27,275 nt of DNA. It comes from Rhizophagus sp. LPA8_4_AMF (Eukaryota > Glomeromycota > Glomeromycetes > Glomerales > Glomeraceae). A program made the position numbers and the translations under genes. The notes beneath the pieces are model-generated. The model was not told the origin of the DNA. It saw nothing but the letters and a program-made list of their open reading frames with translations, and did not search any database. Every line of letters begins with the position of its first letter. Positions within the stretch are counted from its first letter, which is position 1. Below are positions 11,104 to 20,667 of the stretch, piece by piece. The stretch lies in NCBI GenBank assembly GCA_021464525.1, contig JADRCO010000737.1, forward strand, positions 1 through 27,275, in the 5' to 3' direction.

Positions 11104-11734
11104 GATTTTTCTATGAAGAAAAAAGAGCCCAGAGAATTCTATCAAAGCAAAAATGAAAAAAGCTCAACGAATTCTACCAGAAAGGAAAACGGAAATGAAA
11201 AAAGTCCAACGAATTCAAAGCGGAAAAGAAAAAAAAAAAGCCATTATAAATTTGATTGACGTACATTCTTTTCAATTGTCACAATGTCACATTTGAATTT
11301 CTTGTGATTCCGTGTCACATTATACCCGCTATTAAAAACCACCTTTTATTTATTTAAAACAATCCCGTGTTATATAAACAAAGTAAAGCGGTAAGTATCA
11401 GCAAGTGATGTACTACAACATACTCGTCTTTCAAAAAATGGGTTATTAAGCGGAATTGGTAGTCCGTTTAATACTTTAATCGTCACGTTATGTTTCAAAT
11501 AACAGTTTTTAAGAATAATCACTAATTAGATGTCACTATCCACTTTTCCTAAAATGGTAAAATTACAAAAGACGATTTTTGTATACCCAAAATTAAAAAT
11601 TTCATACGTTTATTCCAATTTCCAATATGCAAGTAGAATTACACAACACTAACATTATTATATTGTTTGTTGTATCTTTCTGAATCAATCAATAAATGAT
11701 AATACGATTTTCAATTTGATAAGAAATATTGGAA
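11104..11734. other. Divergent intergenic region between locus 3 and the coiled-coil gene
   Basis: No gene is visible. Next to locus 3 (about 11130-11230) a purine-rich stretch repeats GAATTC three times with similar A-rich spacers, an imperfect tandem repeat. I found no clean inverted array of GAA/TTC blocks of the heat-shock-element kind. Confidence 0.45.
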
Positions 11735-11740
11735 TATAAA
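11735..11740 (+). promoter_or_regulatory. Likely TATA box of the coiled-coil gene
   Basis: TATAAA about 105 nt upstream of the chosen ATG at 11840. The T-run ending in TAG just before the start could also be a 5'UTR splice acceptor. Confidence 0.4.
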
Positions 11741-11839
11741 ACCAATTGCTTTTTATAGATTTGTATCTCAGGTTTGAAAAATTTTTTTTTTTTACAAAAA
11801 AACCAAATAAAGTTTTTTTTTTTAGATTTCTTTTATGAA

Positions 11840-13657
11840 ATGGAAACCACTATGAACTCTCCTCCTGAAAATCCAGATATTGCGAATAATCCAAATATTT
11901 CGAATAATACAGATATTTCGAATAATCCAGATATTTCGAATAATCCAGATATTTTGAATAATCCAGATATTTCGAATAATACAGATATTTCAAATAGTCC
12001 AAATAATTCAAATAATCAAAATAATCCATATAATACAGAGAATCCAAATAATAATATGAAAATTACTCTCGGGAGTATTAAGATTGTTCTTCAAAAATTT
12101 TTTAATGAAGATTTTACAAATTGTAGCCCTCGCGATATTCAAGGAAAACTTTGGTATTTACTTATGGATGAATATAATAATTCTACCAAACCTCAAGAAA
12201 TGATAGAAGTCAATAACGTAAAACATCTTCCTGGGGAAGCAACTCCTATTACAAATCAATCAACTGATAATTCCGAACAAAAATCCAATGAACCACTTAA
12301 AGACAAGAAGGATAAGAATGATAAGGAACCAAAAGATTTGAAAGAATTAAAAGAAAAATTAAAAGAAAAAGAAAGAGAACTCAAAGAAAGAGAAAGAGAA
12401 CTCAAAGATAAAGAGAAAGAGGAAAAAAATTTAAGAAGATACATTAAAGAAAGTGAAATAGGATGGGCTAATAAAGAAAAATCTTATAAAGAAAATGACA
12501 TCGCATGGGCTAATATGGTGAACCAATTAAATGCTGAAAAATCGAAACTTGAAAGTAAACTTGAGTATACTATTAACGCTTGGAATGAAAGATACGATCA
12601 ATTAGATGAACAACTGAAAAATAAAAGGAAGGATTATATTGAGCTTTATAAAAAGAATGAAGATTTAAGAAATGAAGCATCTCAATATCAGTCAGCTTTA
12701 GGAGATGCTAGAAATTATCGTTTGGGTGATAATGACGCCAATAATCCTACTCAACTTACAAGAGAGATCGGAATTATACAAGATAAAATTAATGAATTTT
12801 GTAAAATAAAAGGAGGCGTTGATATAAATGAACAGAATCTAGCACGACTTTTATCGGAGAAGTTCAATTGTAAATATGAAGGAGATAAAGTTCTTCCTAA
12901 GGCTGCTCTACAAAGATTAATTGTTGATATTATTATTACAAGAACTAATGATTATCTGAACAAAGGATTCCAACCAGAAATTAATGATAACAGAATCTTG
13001 AACAAATATCTTGAATTGGAGATCTTAAACTCAACAAATAATTATTTGACAAAGATAAATACATTAATTAGTTCCCGAACTGGTACAGACGAAGTTAGTT
13101 TTGCAGCTCCAAAAAAAATTCAACAACTTGTTTACGCGGTTCTTGGGGATCGTGGATTTGGGTTAAGCAGTGATAAAAGAGAACATGAATTCGTTCAGGA
13201 ACTCAAAGATGATATTATTGGGATTATGAGCCAATTTCGTACAATTAAAAAAGCTGATAAAAAAAAAGAAAATGAAGATATGTTAGCAGACATTATTAGA
13301 AATGTTATTAAAATGTTCGTTTTCCGTATAAAAGTTTTAGAACCGCCAGCTGAAATTATATGGATTGAAAAAGATACGAAAGTTGATGCAACATTAATGG
13401 AAGTAGGAAATTTAGAGGATGACAATTATGATGATTGGGTCGTAAATTTATGTAGCTTTCCATTAATTTGCGTAGAACCGAATTCAGAAACAAATCGTAA
13501 AGTTCTTGTTCCTGCAAAAATTCTAGCGGTTAGAACTGAACAAAAATCATTCGGGTCTAAAATAATAAAAAATTTATTTCATGGCAAACCGCAACAACCA
13601 GGAGCTGATGAAGTTGGAAAACCGACCAAAAAGAATTCTATGGACAATAGTAACTGA
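11840..13657 (+). CDS. Asn-rich repeat / coiled-coil protein of unknown function, 605 aa
   Basis: This is a single open exon. An in-frame ATG exists at 11774, but it would add a Phe-rich leader encoded by T-runs, so I chose 11840. Residues 11-58 are a degenerate 6-residue repeat (NNPDIS type). Residues 73-120 look folded (GSIKIVLQKFF...). Residues 150-290 are highly charged and heptad-like (KEKLKEKERELKERE), a long coiled coil with two WAN motifs about 14 residues apart. Residues 305-500 are helical with Leu/Ile-rich segments. Residues 500-565 look beta-rich (WVVNLCSFPLICVEP). There is no signal peptide or membrane segment. I do not recognise the family. A structural or scaffold role is a guess from the coiled coil. 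Codon use and length indicate a real gene. It is the only non-Hsp70 gene in the window. Confidence 0.85.
   Translation: METTMNSPPENPDIANNPNISNNTDISNNPDISNNPDILNNPDISNNTDISNSPNNSNNQNNPYNTENPNNNMKITLGSIKIVLQKFFNEDFTNCSPRDIQGKLWYLLMDEYNNSTKPQEMIEVNNVKHLPGEATPITNQSTDNSEQKSNEPLKDKKDKNDKEPKDLKELKEKLKEKERELKERERELKDKEKEEKNLRRYIKESEIGWANKEKSYKENDIAWANMVNQLNAEKSKLESKLEYTINAWNERYDQLDEQLKNKRKDYIELYKKNEDLRNEASQYQSALGDARNYRLGDNDANNPTQLTREIGIIQDKINEFCKIKGGVDINEQNLARLLSEKFNCKYEGDKVLPKAALQRLIVDIIITRTNDYLNKGFQPEINDNRILNKYLELEILNSTNNYLTKINTLISSRTGTDEVSFAAPKKIQQLVYAVLGDRGFGLSSDKREHEFVQELKDDIIGIMSQFRTIKKADKKKENEDMLADIIRNVIKMFVFRIKVLEPPAEIIWIEKDTKVDATLMEVGNLEDDNYDDWVVNLCSFPLICVEPNSETNRKVLVPAKILAVRTEQKSFGSKIIKNLFHGKPQQPGADEVGKPTKKNSMDNSN
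11870..12013 (+). repeat. 18-bp coding minisatellite (NNPDIS repeat)
   Basis: About eight 18-bp units of the type AATAATCCAGATATTTCG encode Asn-Asn-Pro/Thr-Asp-Ile-Ser. The units differ by a few substitutions and decay at the 3' end. The unit is a multiple of three, so copy-number changes keep the frame. Confidence 0.8.
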
Positions 13658-13756
13658 TAAAAGTTAAACGTGATGATTTTAAAAATTTAGTCTTTTTTTT
13701 TCGATAGATAAGTATTTGCAATTTCTACACTTTTTATTAAATATATAAATTTTATT

Positions 13757-13762
13757 AATAAA
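13757..13762 (+). terminator. Likely polyadenylation signal of the coiled-coil gene
   Basis: AATAAA about 100 nt downstream of the TGA stop. Confidence 0.4.
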
Positions 13763-14390
13763 CTTCTAAGAAATCTAAACTATATTTAAGAGATTTATAT
13801 TAGTACGATAAATTTATCCATTTTCTATAGAAACAAGCTCTATCTTCTCCAAAATTAACAAATCCTGCATTGTTAATTATATCTGGGTGGGATTTGATCT
13901 ATTTTATTATTGGGTTCATAATCACAATCTTAGTTGCATTTGTATTGTAACTCTCATTTGATGATTTTAGCAACATTTGTTAAAGCAAAAGGATGATGTC
14001 ATCACCACGCACCACTCTCAAATTTCCTATTTTTTTTTAATACACTTTCTGATTGTAATTATGAAATTAGTTTATCCATAACAAAACAAGGTGTAATTTT
14101 TTACATTTAATTTATTTTCATGTGAAAAAAAAGAAATAATGCGAGTATATTTATACGTGTCCAATTTACAACTTTATATTAATATAAATCTAAATCAAAA
14201 TATACAAATTTTAGCACTTGATCAATTTATATATCTTAAATGGTGTATAACTAACTAATCAACCAATTTAAATGTGATATGTCTGAACGTACTTTTGACT
14301 TGGTGGATCTCAATCTCTACTCCATAAGTACTGTACATAATAAATTGAATACATTTATAAAATAAAGTGAGAATTTTATCTTTGAATTAC
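13763..14390. other. Gene-free stretch
   Basis: This is AT-rich non-coding DNA between the coiled-coil gene and an Hsp70-like remnant. I see no gene or repeat. Confidence 0.4.
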
Positions 14391-14701
14391 GTTCAGTTAT
14401 TTCAACTTTCCTTGATTCTTTACTGTTTATTAATCGCATAATAAAGGTATTTTATCAAACTAAAAAATCTATTTCTGAGCTTTATCTTTTTTTTTTTAAT
14501 AATAATTCAGGATCTGCTCGATTAGAATACGCGAATCTCTAACAATTGATATTATTTATAAATTAAATCTTATTAACTCAAGTAATATTATCTTACAGAA
14601 AATGTTATTTTTAAAATTAATATCGTATCATTTTACCACTATAGAGATTTAAAAGTTTTAAAGTCGTTAAAACTTGTAGCAACTACTACGCGAATATACA
14701 T
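14391..14701 (-). pseudogene. Hsp70-like remnant, locus 4 (5' end only)
   Basis: From 14701 down, ATG starts M-Y-I-R-V-V-V-A, matching exon 1 of loci 5 and 7, but the donor is lost. An exon 2 match (about 14598-14618) still ends TTTTCT before GTAAGA but has lost the GGAACC that encodes Gly-Thr. About 14517-14542 matches the start of exon 3 (FAYSNR). Then a deletion of several hundred bases joins directly to the last 70 bases of exon 5 (AGTAAAGAATC... and the GAAC donor end at 14391). It keeps intron positions, so it is a decayed genomic copy, not a retrocopy. It cannot encode a working ATPase. It is closest to the locus 5/7/8 group. Confidence 0.8.
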
Positions 14702-14987
14702 TTTTTATAGAAGAATATTGTTTTGCACAAAAATTTTTTCATTCCTCAAGAAGAAATTAATAACCACTCGTGGTTGTATTTGTCAGAACGAATAATTATA
14801 AGGATAATATCATTGATCAAGATTTCCGTGATGAGATCATTCTAAATCACAAATCTAAATGCTGTCAATCAAGCCATGAAGAAATATTTGCAAACATATA
14901 ACGTGCAATCTATTGCATTCTCTAGAAAAGTATTGAACACGGACACCATTCCATACAAGTTGGTTGGGTTATGCATAAATCAATTAT

Positions 14988-15321
14988 AGCCGAAATATTC
15001 AACCGAATTCCTGATTGCCGATCATCCGGACCCGGTTCAATAGCCGAAATATCATGGAATATATAACCCAACAGAAATTCTTCGATCACGTGATCTGTAT
15101 TTATTTATCACATGGTCACATCTGAGGGACTTAGTTTTTTTCGAGTAGATGAAATCTTATTTGTCACATATTATTCATCACGCCCAAAATTCTTCGATCA
15201 CGTGCCAGTGCATAACGCCGCCCGAGTTCGAAGAATTTTCTGGGTGCCGTTGGGGTAGTTTCATGGAATTCCACGATTCCGGATGATCGGCAATCAGGAA
15301 TGCGGCTGGAATATTTCGGCT
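14988..15321. mobile_element. MITE-like element with 43/44-bp terminal inverted repeats
   Basis: The left end 14988-15030 and the reverse complement of 15278-15321 both start AGCCGAAATATTC and end GATTGCCGATCATCCGGA, with about four differences and one indel. Inside are further nested inverted and direct repeats. AATTCTTCGATCACGTG occurs twice (about 15078 and 15189) and once inverted as GAAGAATT near 15225. A second AGCCGAAATAT lies at about 15042. There is no coding capacity and no clear target duplication. The element is richer in GC than its surroundings. I assign no superfamily. Confidence 0.7.
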
Positions 15322-15961
15322 TAATCAAAAATCATGCAAAAATATATCACTTTTTCTGAATATATTGTACTGTATATCTATAGTGGAACAGATATAGTAT
15401 TAACAGTACTGAAAGAAAATAAAATTAATTGGGTATGGTCTCATAAAGTGAACCGACCCAAGATAAGCAATTTTAGAAATGATTCTGTAGACATTTATGT
15501 GAACAGTCATTAAAGTTTTTACAAGCAGATTTTAACAATAATGTATGAAATATTTTTTGGTTGGACAAAATAAATATCTTATAATATTTATGCCGGTATT
15601 GATATTTTTAGTATGGCATTCATCAAGTTTTGTCGAAAGATAAAATCATTGGTAAACTGTGCAATTATTTTTTGATCAATCTCAGTAGAACGATGATTCT
15701 CCCTAATAAAATTGTTGCAGAAACATACGAATACAATAAAATAGTATGGTGCAGACATATAGTAACAAATTGATATTCCGTGTTTTGAATACAATTAAAA
15801 ATTCTTTGTTAAAAACCAAGGCTATAACTGTGACCAGCTAAGTCCATCTTTAAATCCAGATTAAGAGATGAATAACACCACCTTAATCAATTGGTTTAAA
15901 ATAATTTCTTAGCGTTTGTTAAGGCACATTCTGATTTTCTAACTATTGACTATAATTTTAT
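15322..15961. other. Gene-free stretch
   Basis: I see no supported gene. A minus-strand ORF at 15588-15794 (68 aa) has no recognisable motif, promoter or relative here, and I do not call it. Confidence 0.4.
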
Positions 15962-16138
15962 CTAAAAAATTAGCTGCTAATGCTAGTATACTATAATATA
16001 ATATACATTTTATTATCTTAATTCTAATTCAGATCTATTTAAAAAATAAGCTGCTAATGATAGTACATTTTCATTGCAGCAAAAGATAAATATAATATAC
16101 ATTATATTAACCTAATTCTAATTCAAATCTAGTATTAT
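15962..16138. repeat. Imperfect direct duplication at the 3' end of locus 5
   Basis: Two copies of about 77 and 105 bp (15962-16038 and 16033-16138) share AGCTGCTAATG, then TAATATAATATACATT, then CTAATTCTAATTC. The second copy contains the last codons of locus 5 and an extra insert. So the terminal bases of the last exon were duplicated downstream. Confidence 0.6.
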
Positions 16139-18253
16139 AGGTTCTTCTATTTCGTAAATTTTTTGCTTTAGCAATGATTTCCATTTTCCCAAAAATAACG
16201 AAAATTCAACTTTACGGCTTCTTCCAAGATGAGCATCCGGTAAATCTATAGTTAATTTACCAAGTAGTTTCATACAAGATTCATCATAAAATTCAGTAAT
16301 ATTTAAATTAGTTGTTATATATATTGGAAATGAAATGGCAGTTTGAGCTGGTTTATGAGGTTTATAATTTTTAGAAAATTCCTGATCAACTTCTATTCTT
16401 GTACCTCGTGTAACGAAGCAATCAAATATTCTAATTCTGTCTACATTTCCCTCTTTCTTCATTTTATAATTTGGGCCTGTCGGATCTCCTATTTTCCAAT
16501 CTCTATGCCTTGTAATACCATAAGTATATTTCAAAGTGCGATCTACTATTGTGCTCATTTTGAGTCCATAATCACAAGTTCCACGAACAATAGCTGCGAT
16601 AGGTTGCCTTGGAACAATAATTGGTGGAACTAAATTTCCGAATTCTTCTTTAACTCTCATTTGCAAATACTTTGATTCGCTAAATCCTCCAACAAGAAAC
16701 ATAGCAGAGCATTTATTCTTACTAGAACTAAGTTGCCCACGAATTAATCTAATAATCTTTCCAATACATAGATTTTAAGTCTTCAAAATTTATATCAATA
16801 ATCCAATCATTTTCTTCCATTTTTTCTTTGATATCATCTTTACAATATTGTTTTAAAACTGGACAAATTTCTTCAATATCAAATTCGAAAGGTTCAAAGC
16901 CAGCTGGATCCCCAGTAAAATGAAATTTCAATTTCTGACAGAATTGTTGTATCATATATTGCATTTGATTATAATTATTTTCTCTAAGCAGATTAATAGT
17001 CGTTTGACCAAGCTTACGGCTAAGAAATTTAAGAAATTCTCGGTCAACATAAGATCCACCACAAAAATCTCCAGTTCGTTCAGTAATCTCACTAAGTTTA
17101 TTATGCTTTAGTAATTTACGCATTGTAAGGTCAACAGTTCCACCTCCACAATCAACCACCATAAATGACGCTATTCACAATCAAAGATAATATTAATAAA
17201 ATATATTGGTTTATACATTAATTTAAAAGTAAAATACAAACCATTAATTGGAACCATTCCATTATCGTGCTCATTAAGATTCCGCATGCAATAAATTGCA
17301 GCAGCTTCAGCTAATAGAACACAAATTATACATAAATGTTCAAGTAAAACGAAATAAATTAAAGAAAGAATTAAGTTATTTTAACTTACGTTCAGTTGTA
17401 AATTCAACTTTATTTGATTCTTTACTGTCCGTCAAACCAGCATTAAAAAGGCATTTTCTCATAGTATCTTTTGCATGATCATTAAACTCTGCAGGAACGC
17501 TTATAACAAGAAGAACATGTTCAAAGAATCTTAGTCCATGCCATCGAGTAGTAACAGTTTCCTTAATTAACTATTTAGAATAAAAAATTTTATATGAATT
17601 TTTTTTTAAAAAAAAAAAAAAAATTCAACTTTTACGGATCATTTTATTATTACCTTTCCTAAATTCATAATATAAATTTAAATAACTAAACTTTGTTTAC
17701 TCAGAAATTGCATTTGATTACGAAATTTATAAATTTATATTTTTCTTTACCTAATTCGTGCAAATAATCACTTATTGCTTTTTCGTAACTTAGTTGATGA
17801 GGAAGTGGAGGTTTTTCATTTTGTGGAATATTTCCTAAGTGAAGTTTAAAAAGTTCTACAGATTTTGATGATGACCCTTTATTTCTACGATTTATTTTTT
17901 GGGCTAAAGCAGAATTTCCCCATTTAATAACATTTTGATAATTGGAATCATACTGAAGAACTGTATTAGTTTTCAATGAACCAATTTGTTGGGGCCAAAT
18001 ATCATTTGTAATAATTTCGGGATTTGTTCGATTAGAATATGCGAATCCCTAACAATTAATTAATATTATAGTTACATACAAGATAAATTATTAATTGAGA
18101 CAATCAAATTAATTTACTGAAAATGTGGTTCCAAAATCTATTCATAAATTAAGATACAATTATTTATTAATAATAACTTATTTCAATAAGTAAATAAATA
18201 AATAAATATATAAAAAAGGTCATACCTATAGCAACTACTACTCGAGTATCCAT
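16118..18253 (-). pseudogene. Hsp70-like (HSPA12-like) pseudogene, locus 5
   Basis: Predicted exons: 18226-18253, 18118-18137, 17751-18048, 17654-17658, 17390-17570, 17242-17310, then one long last exon from 17170 to about 16118. The first six are sound, and the motifs DFGTTFS, EPEAAAIYC and VVDCGGGTVDL are intact. Two lesions break the last exon by comparison with locus 7. About 11 bp are missing near 16765, removing the FDPA segment after DLKSM and leading soon to a stop. One base is missing near 16185, changing the last 20 or so residues. The adenosine motif FLVGGFSESKYLQ survives in another frame. Two small lesions with everything else preserved suggest a recent pseudogene, or sequencing errors in a live gene. 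It has the 7-exon layout of locus 7. Confidence 0.82.
17654..17658 (-). other. 5-nt microexon of locus 5 (GAAAG)
   Basis: This lies between a TTTAG acceptor and a GTAATA donor, with introns 17659-17750 and 17571-17653. It encodes Gly-Lys with the preceding G. Skipping gives TTA GTT AAT TAA. Confidence 0.75.
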
Positions 18254-18326
18254 TGAAAGAATTCCGCAGTTGGGCAGTTGTTACACCAAATTCTTTTGCT
18301 TCATTCTTTTTTCTGGATGAAGCTTC

Positions 18327-18335
18327 CTATTTATA
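18327..18335 (-). promoter_or_regulatory. TATA box of locus 5
   Basis: TATAAATAG followed by GAAGC, about 75 nt upstream of the ATG. The 14-mer TATAAATAGGAAGC is repeated at the same place in loci 7 and 8. Confidence 0.65.
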
Positions 18336-18357
18336 ACTGTACAAAATTCATTTTGAA

Positions 18358-18445
18358 TCATCCATTTTAGTCATTTACCGGAGAAAAGTTTGTTCGTTCC
18401 GGTTGCAGCATAATGTTATAAAATAGTAATGATAGACGATAAATA
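18358..18445 (-). promoter_or_regulatory. Conserved upstream block shared by loci 5 and 8
   Basis: CCATTTTAGT, then CCGGAGAA, then AAATAGTAATGAT recur in the same order and similar spacing upstream of locus 8 (25681-25753). It is either a retained promoter element or simply the extent of the duplicated segment. Confidence 0.5.
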
Positions 18446-18484
18446 TTATATTTTATTTTCGTACGACTATAAATATGTAATCTA

Positions 18485-19308
18485 ATTCCAATGGTTCGTG
18501 TTTACTTTTAAAATTTAACGTGAAACAAGATATCTTATTTGTATTATCTTTGTTTGTTAATAGTGTCATATATGGTGGTTGATTGTGGAGGTGGAACTGT
18601 TGACCTTACACGTATATCATTAAAACATAATAAACTTAGTGAGATCTAAGATCTTACAGATCTTACATCAAAAGATAGCCGTAAAATTGGTCAATCGACC
18701 ATAAATCTACCTAGAGAAACATGTTACATTTTCTGTCAAAAATTAAAATTTCGGGAATTTCAATTGGTTTTGAACTGAACTTTTCGAATTCGAATTTGAT
18801 ATTGAATAAAATTTGTCCCGGTTTAAAACAACATTGTAAAGATGATATTAAAAAAAAGATGGAGAAAAGGATTGGATTATCGATATAAATTTCGAAGATT
18901 TAAAGTCTATGTTTGATCTATCTATTGAAAAAATTATTAGATTAATTCTTGAGCAACTTGGTTAACTTGGTTCTAGCAATGATAATTAATAAATGTTCTG
19001 CTATATTCCTTGTCAGAAGGTTTAGTGAATCAAAATATGGGTTAGAGAAGAATCGGAAAATTAATTCCACAAATTATCGTATGATTTATATACCTTTTGA
19101 ACCAAGTACAACTTATCCTTCATTTGAGAATAGACAACTGAATTAAATGCTAAATTTTGTGATGAACCTGGTGTGAAATTACATGATGAATAATGCTCAT
19201 CTCGGATTTCTCGCTAATTTTTGGAAAAATGGGAATTGTTGCTAAAGCAAGAAATTTGCGAAATGGAAATTTTATAATGCTAGTTTTGAATTAGATTTTA
19301 AAAATTAG
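18485..19308 (+). pseudogene. Inverted, decayed Hsp70-like copy, locus 6
   Basis: On the plus strand, 18485-18563 matches the end of exon 6 and intron 6 of locus 5, including the TAATAG acceptor. From 18564 the last exon follows: VVDCGGGTVDLT, then fragments of the FEFDIE, DLKSMFD, FLV-RFSESKY, DEPG and FELDFKN regions, ending in TAG at 19306-19308. Many indels and stops interrupt it, the glycine pair of the adenosine motif is altered (VRRFSES), and a large part of the last exon is missing. Retention of intron 6 shows DNA-level duplication. It lies head-to-head with locus 5, about 230 bp from that gene's start codon, and is the only sizeable copy on the plus strand. Confidence 0.8.
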
Positions 19309-19376
19309 TGTAAACTTTTTTTTTATTAAACAATTGCTCATAAAAATAAATTTATCTTCCTTTAAACCTTTTGTAA

Positions 19377-19440
19377 CTTCATTTAGAAAATATTCCTTAA
19401 AATGAAAATTCCGAAAAAACAATGAGCGATTATTTGAACA
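19377..19440 (+). pseudogene. Exon 3 fragment of an Hsp70-like gene
   Basis: The plus strand reads LHLENIP.NEN...EKTMSDYL, matching LHLGNIPQNEKP...EKAISDYL of locus 5 exon 3, with about 20 bp missing in the middle. It lies downstream of the last-exon copy, so the order is scrambled relative to a gene. Confidence 0.6.
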
Positions 19441-19447
19441 ACTTTAC

Positions 19448-20613
19448 AAATTATGCTATAGTTGCAATTTCTAATAAACCAATCTTCATTCATAAATATA
19501 TAAACGTAGGAATAAAAACTTGAAGAAACTGTTCTAATTGCTAATATCTAATATTGAATATATATTTTCTTAATATTTTCAAATATTTTTAAATTTTTTA
19601 AAATCATTTTTAACTTGCAATTTATAGATTCATAATAATCAATAAAATAAAATTTAATGACATATTTTTAACCTATGATAGTAGACCTTAGATCTTATAA
19701 TTATAAGAAATTGCAATATACCGTACGATTCAAAGAATTAAAAGTTCATTTACAAGACGATGATTGGATTAAACCAATTATAAAGAAGTAAGCGTATGTA
19801 AGGATTATATGCTCGTGTATTTTTGTCACTAAATAAATTCTATAACACTTAAAATCGTGGTTTTAAAACATCTCACTTTTAAGACAATAAAGCTGAGCAA
19901 AATTTTGATATTAGGCGTCTCTTTTGTTACGTAGATAAATAATTGAAAATAATTTATTAGATTAAAAAACGTGTGTTAAAAGAGTTGAAGAGTTTAGAAT
20001 TTAGGAATGCTAACTAGCGAATTGGATTGCCTAAAATTACGCCCAGATTAGAAACCATACAAAAAGTATAATCAAAAGATCATCATTTATATGTACAGTT
20101 AGATCACATTACGAAATATGAACCAGCCACCTAAAAAAAAAATGAACCACTAAAGCCAAAAATCTACTGATTAGGCAGACAATTTGGATGCAGGTCGCTG
20201 AAGTACAACTGATTTTGTCTTTATTTTAGTCGCGTGATTTAAGTTGATAAGAATCCGTTTAAAGGATATTTAAAGTTTGAAAGGTTCACTATATAATAAT
20301 AACTGTACTAATGCCTATTTAGTTAGAGTTTAAATCACTTAGTTTAGAGTGTTAACTCATAAAAATTGAAATTAGACTCTTGCTGCATAGTAGAAACTAT
20401 TATAGTTTAGACTGTGCATTTACTGTACTTCATATGATCGAACGAGAATTTAAAAGTGGAACTTTAGGACAGCTTAATAGACCATCACATTTTCTAAGAT
20501 CTTCCCAATTAGGTGGGTACGTCACTATTAAAAAGTATTCGTCACTTACATTTTTTATATCATTAAATAAAAAAAAGTATAACGATAAGATTTGTTTAAT
20601 TTAAATAAGAACC
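19448..20613. other. Gene-free stretch between scraps and locus 7
   Basis: A short open segment at about 19725-19793 (plus) reads KELKVHLQDDDWI before a stop. A 74-aa ORF lies at 20380-20604. Neither has enough support to call. No RNA gene or repeat was recognised. Confidence 0.4.
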
Positions 20614-20619
20614 TTTATT
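20614..20619 (-). terminator. Polyadenylation signal of locus 7
   Basis: AATAAA within TGAAAATAAAATAAAGG on the minus strand, about 50 nt past the stop. Locus 8 has the closely similar TGAAATAGAATAAAGG at the same distance. Confidence 0.55.
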
Positions 20620-20667
20620 TTATTTTCATGTGATACTAATAAAAATTCATTATGACTATGTATCAAA

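Noticed and set aside
11774-11839. Upstream ATG extending the coiled-coil ORF by 22 residues
   Set aside because: The leader is encoded by T-runs (Phe-rich) and spans a T-run ending in TAG; the next ATG at 11840 is more plausible.
11870-12013. CRISPR-like array
   Set aside because: Contiguous 18-bp units without unique spacers, in frame within a long ORF: a coding minisatellite.
15588-15794. Minus-strand 68-aa ORF
   Set aside because: No recognisable domain, no splice partners and no promoter features; it could be chance.
16343-16633. Plus-strand ORFs opposite the Hsp70-like exons (also 9478-9816 and 24261-24524)
   Set aside because: They are antisense shadows of conserved coding exons, with no independent features.
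18485-19308. Processed retrocopy of an Hsp70-like mRNA
   Set aside because: The copy includes intron 6 and its acceptor and no poly(A) tail is seen, so it is a DNA-level duplication.
19725-19793. Short open segment reading KELKVHLQDDDWI
   Set aside because: Superficially like the DDDWI...FEDLK region of locus 7, but the order is reversed and no flanking homology is seen.
20380-20604. Plus-strand 74-aa ORF
   Set aside because: No motif, and its C-terminal part is read from AT-rich low-complexity DNA. It is not related to the Hsp70-like genes.
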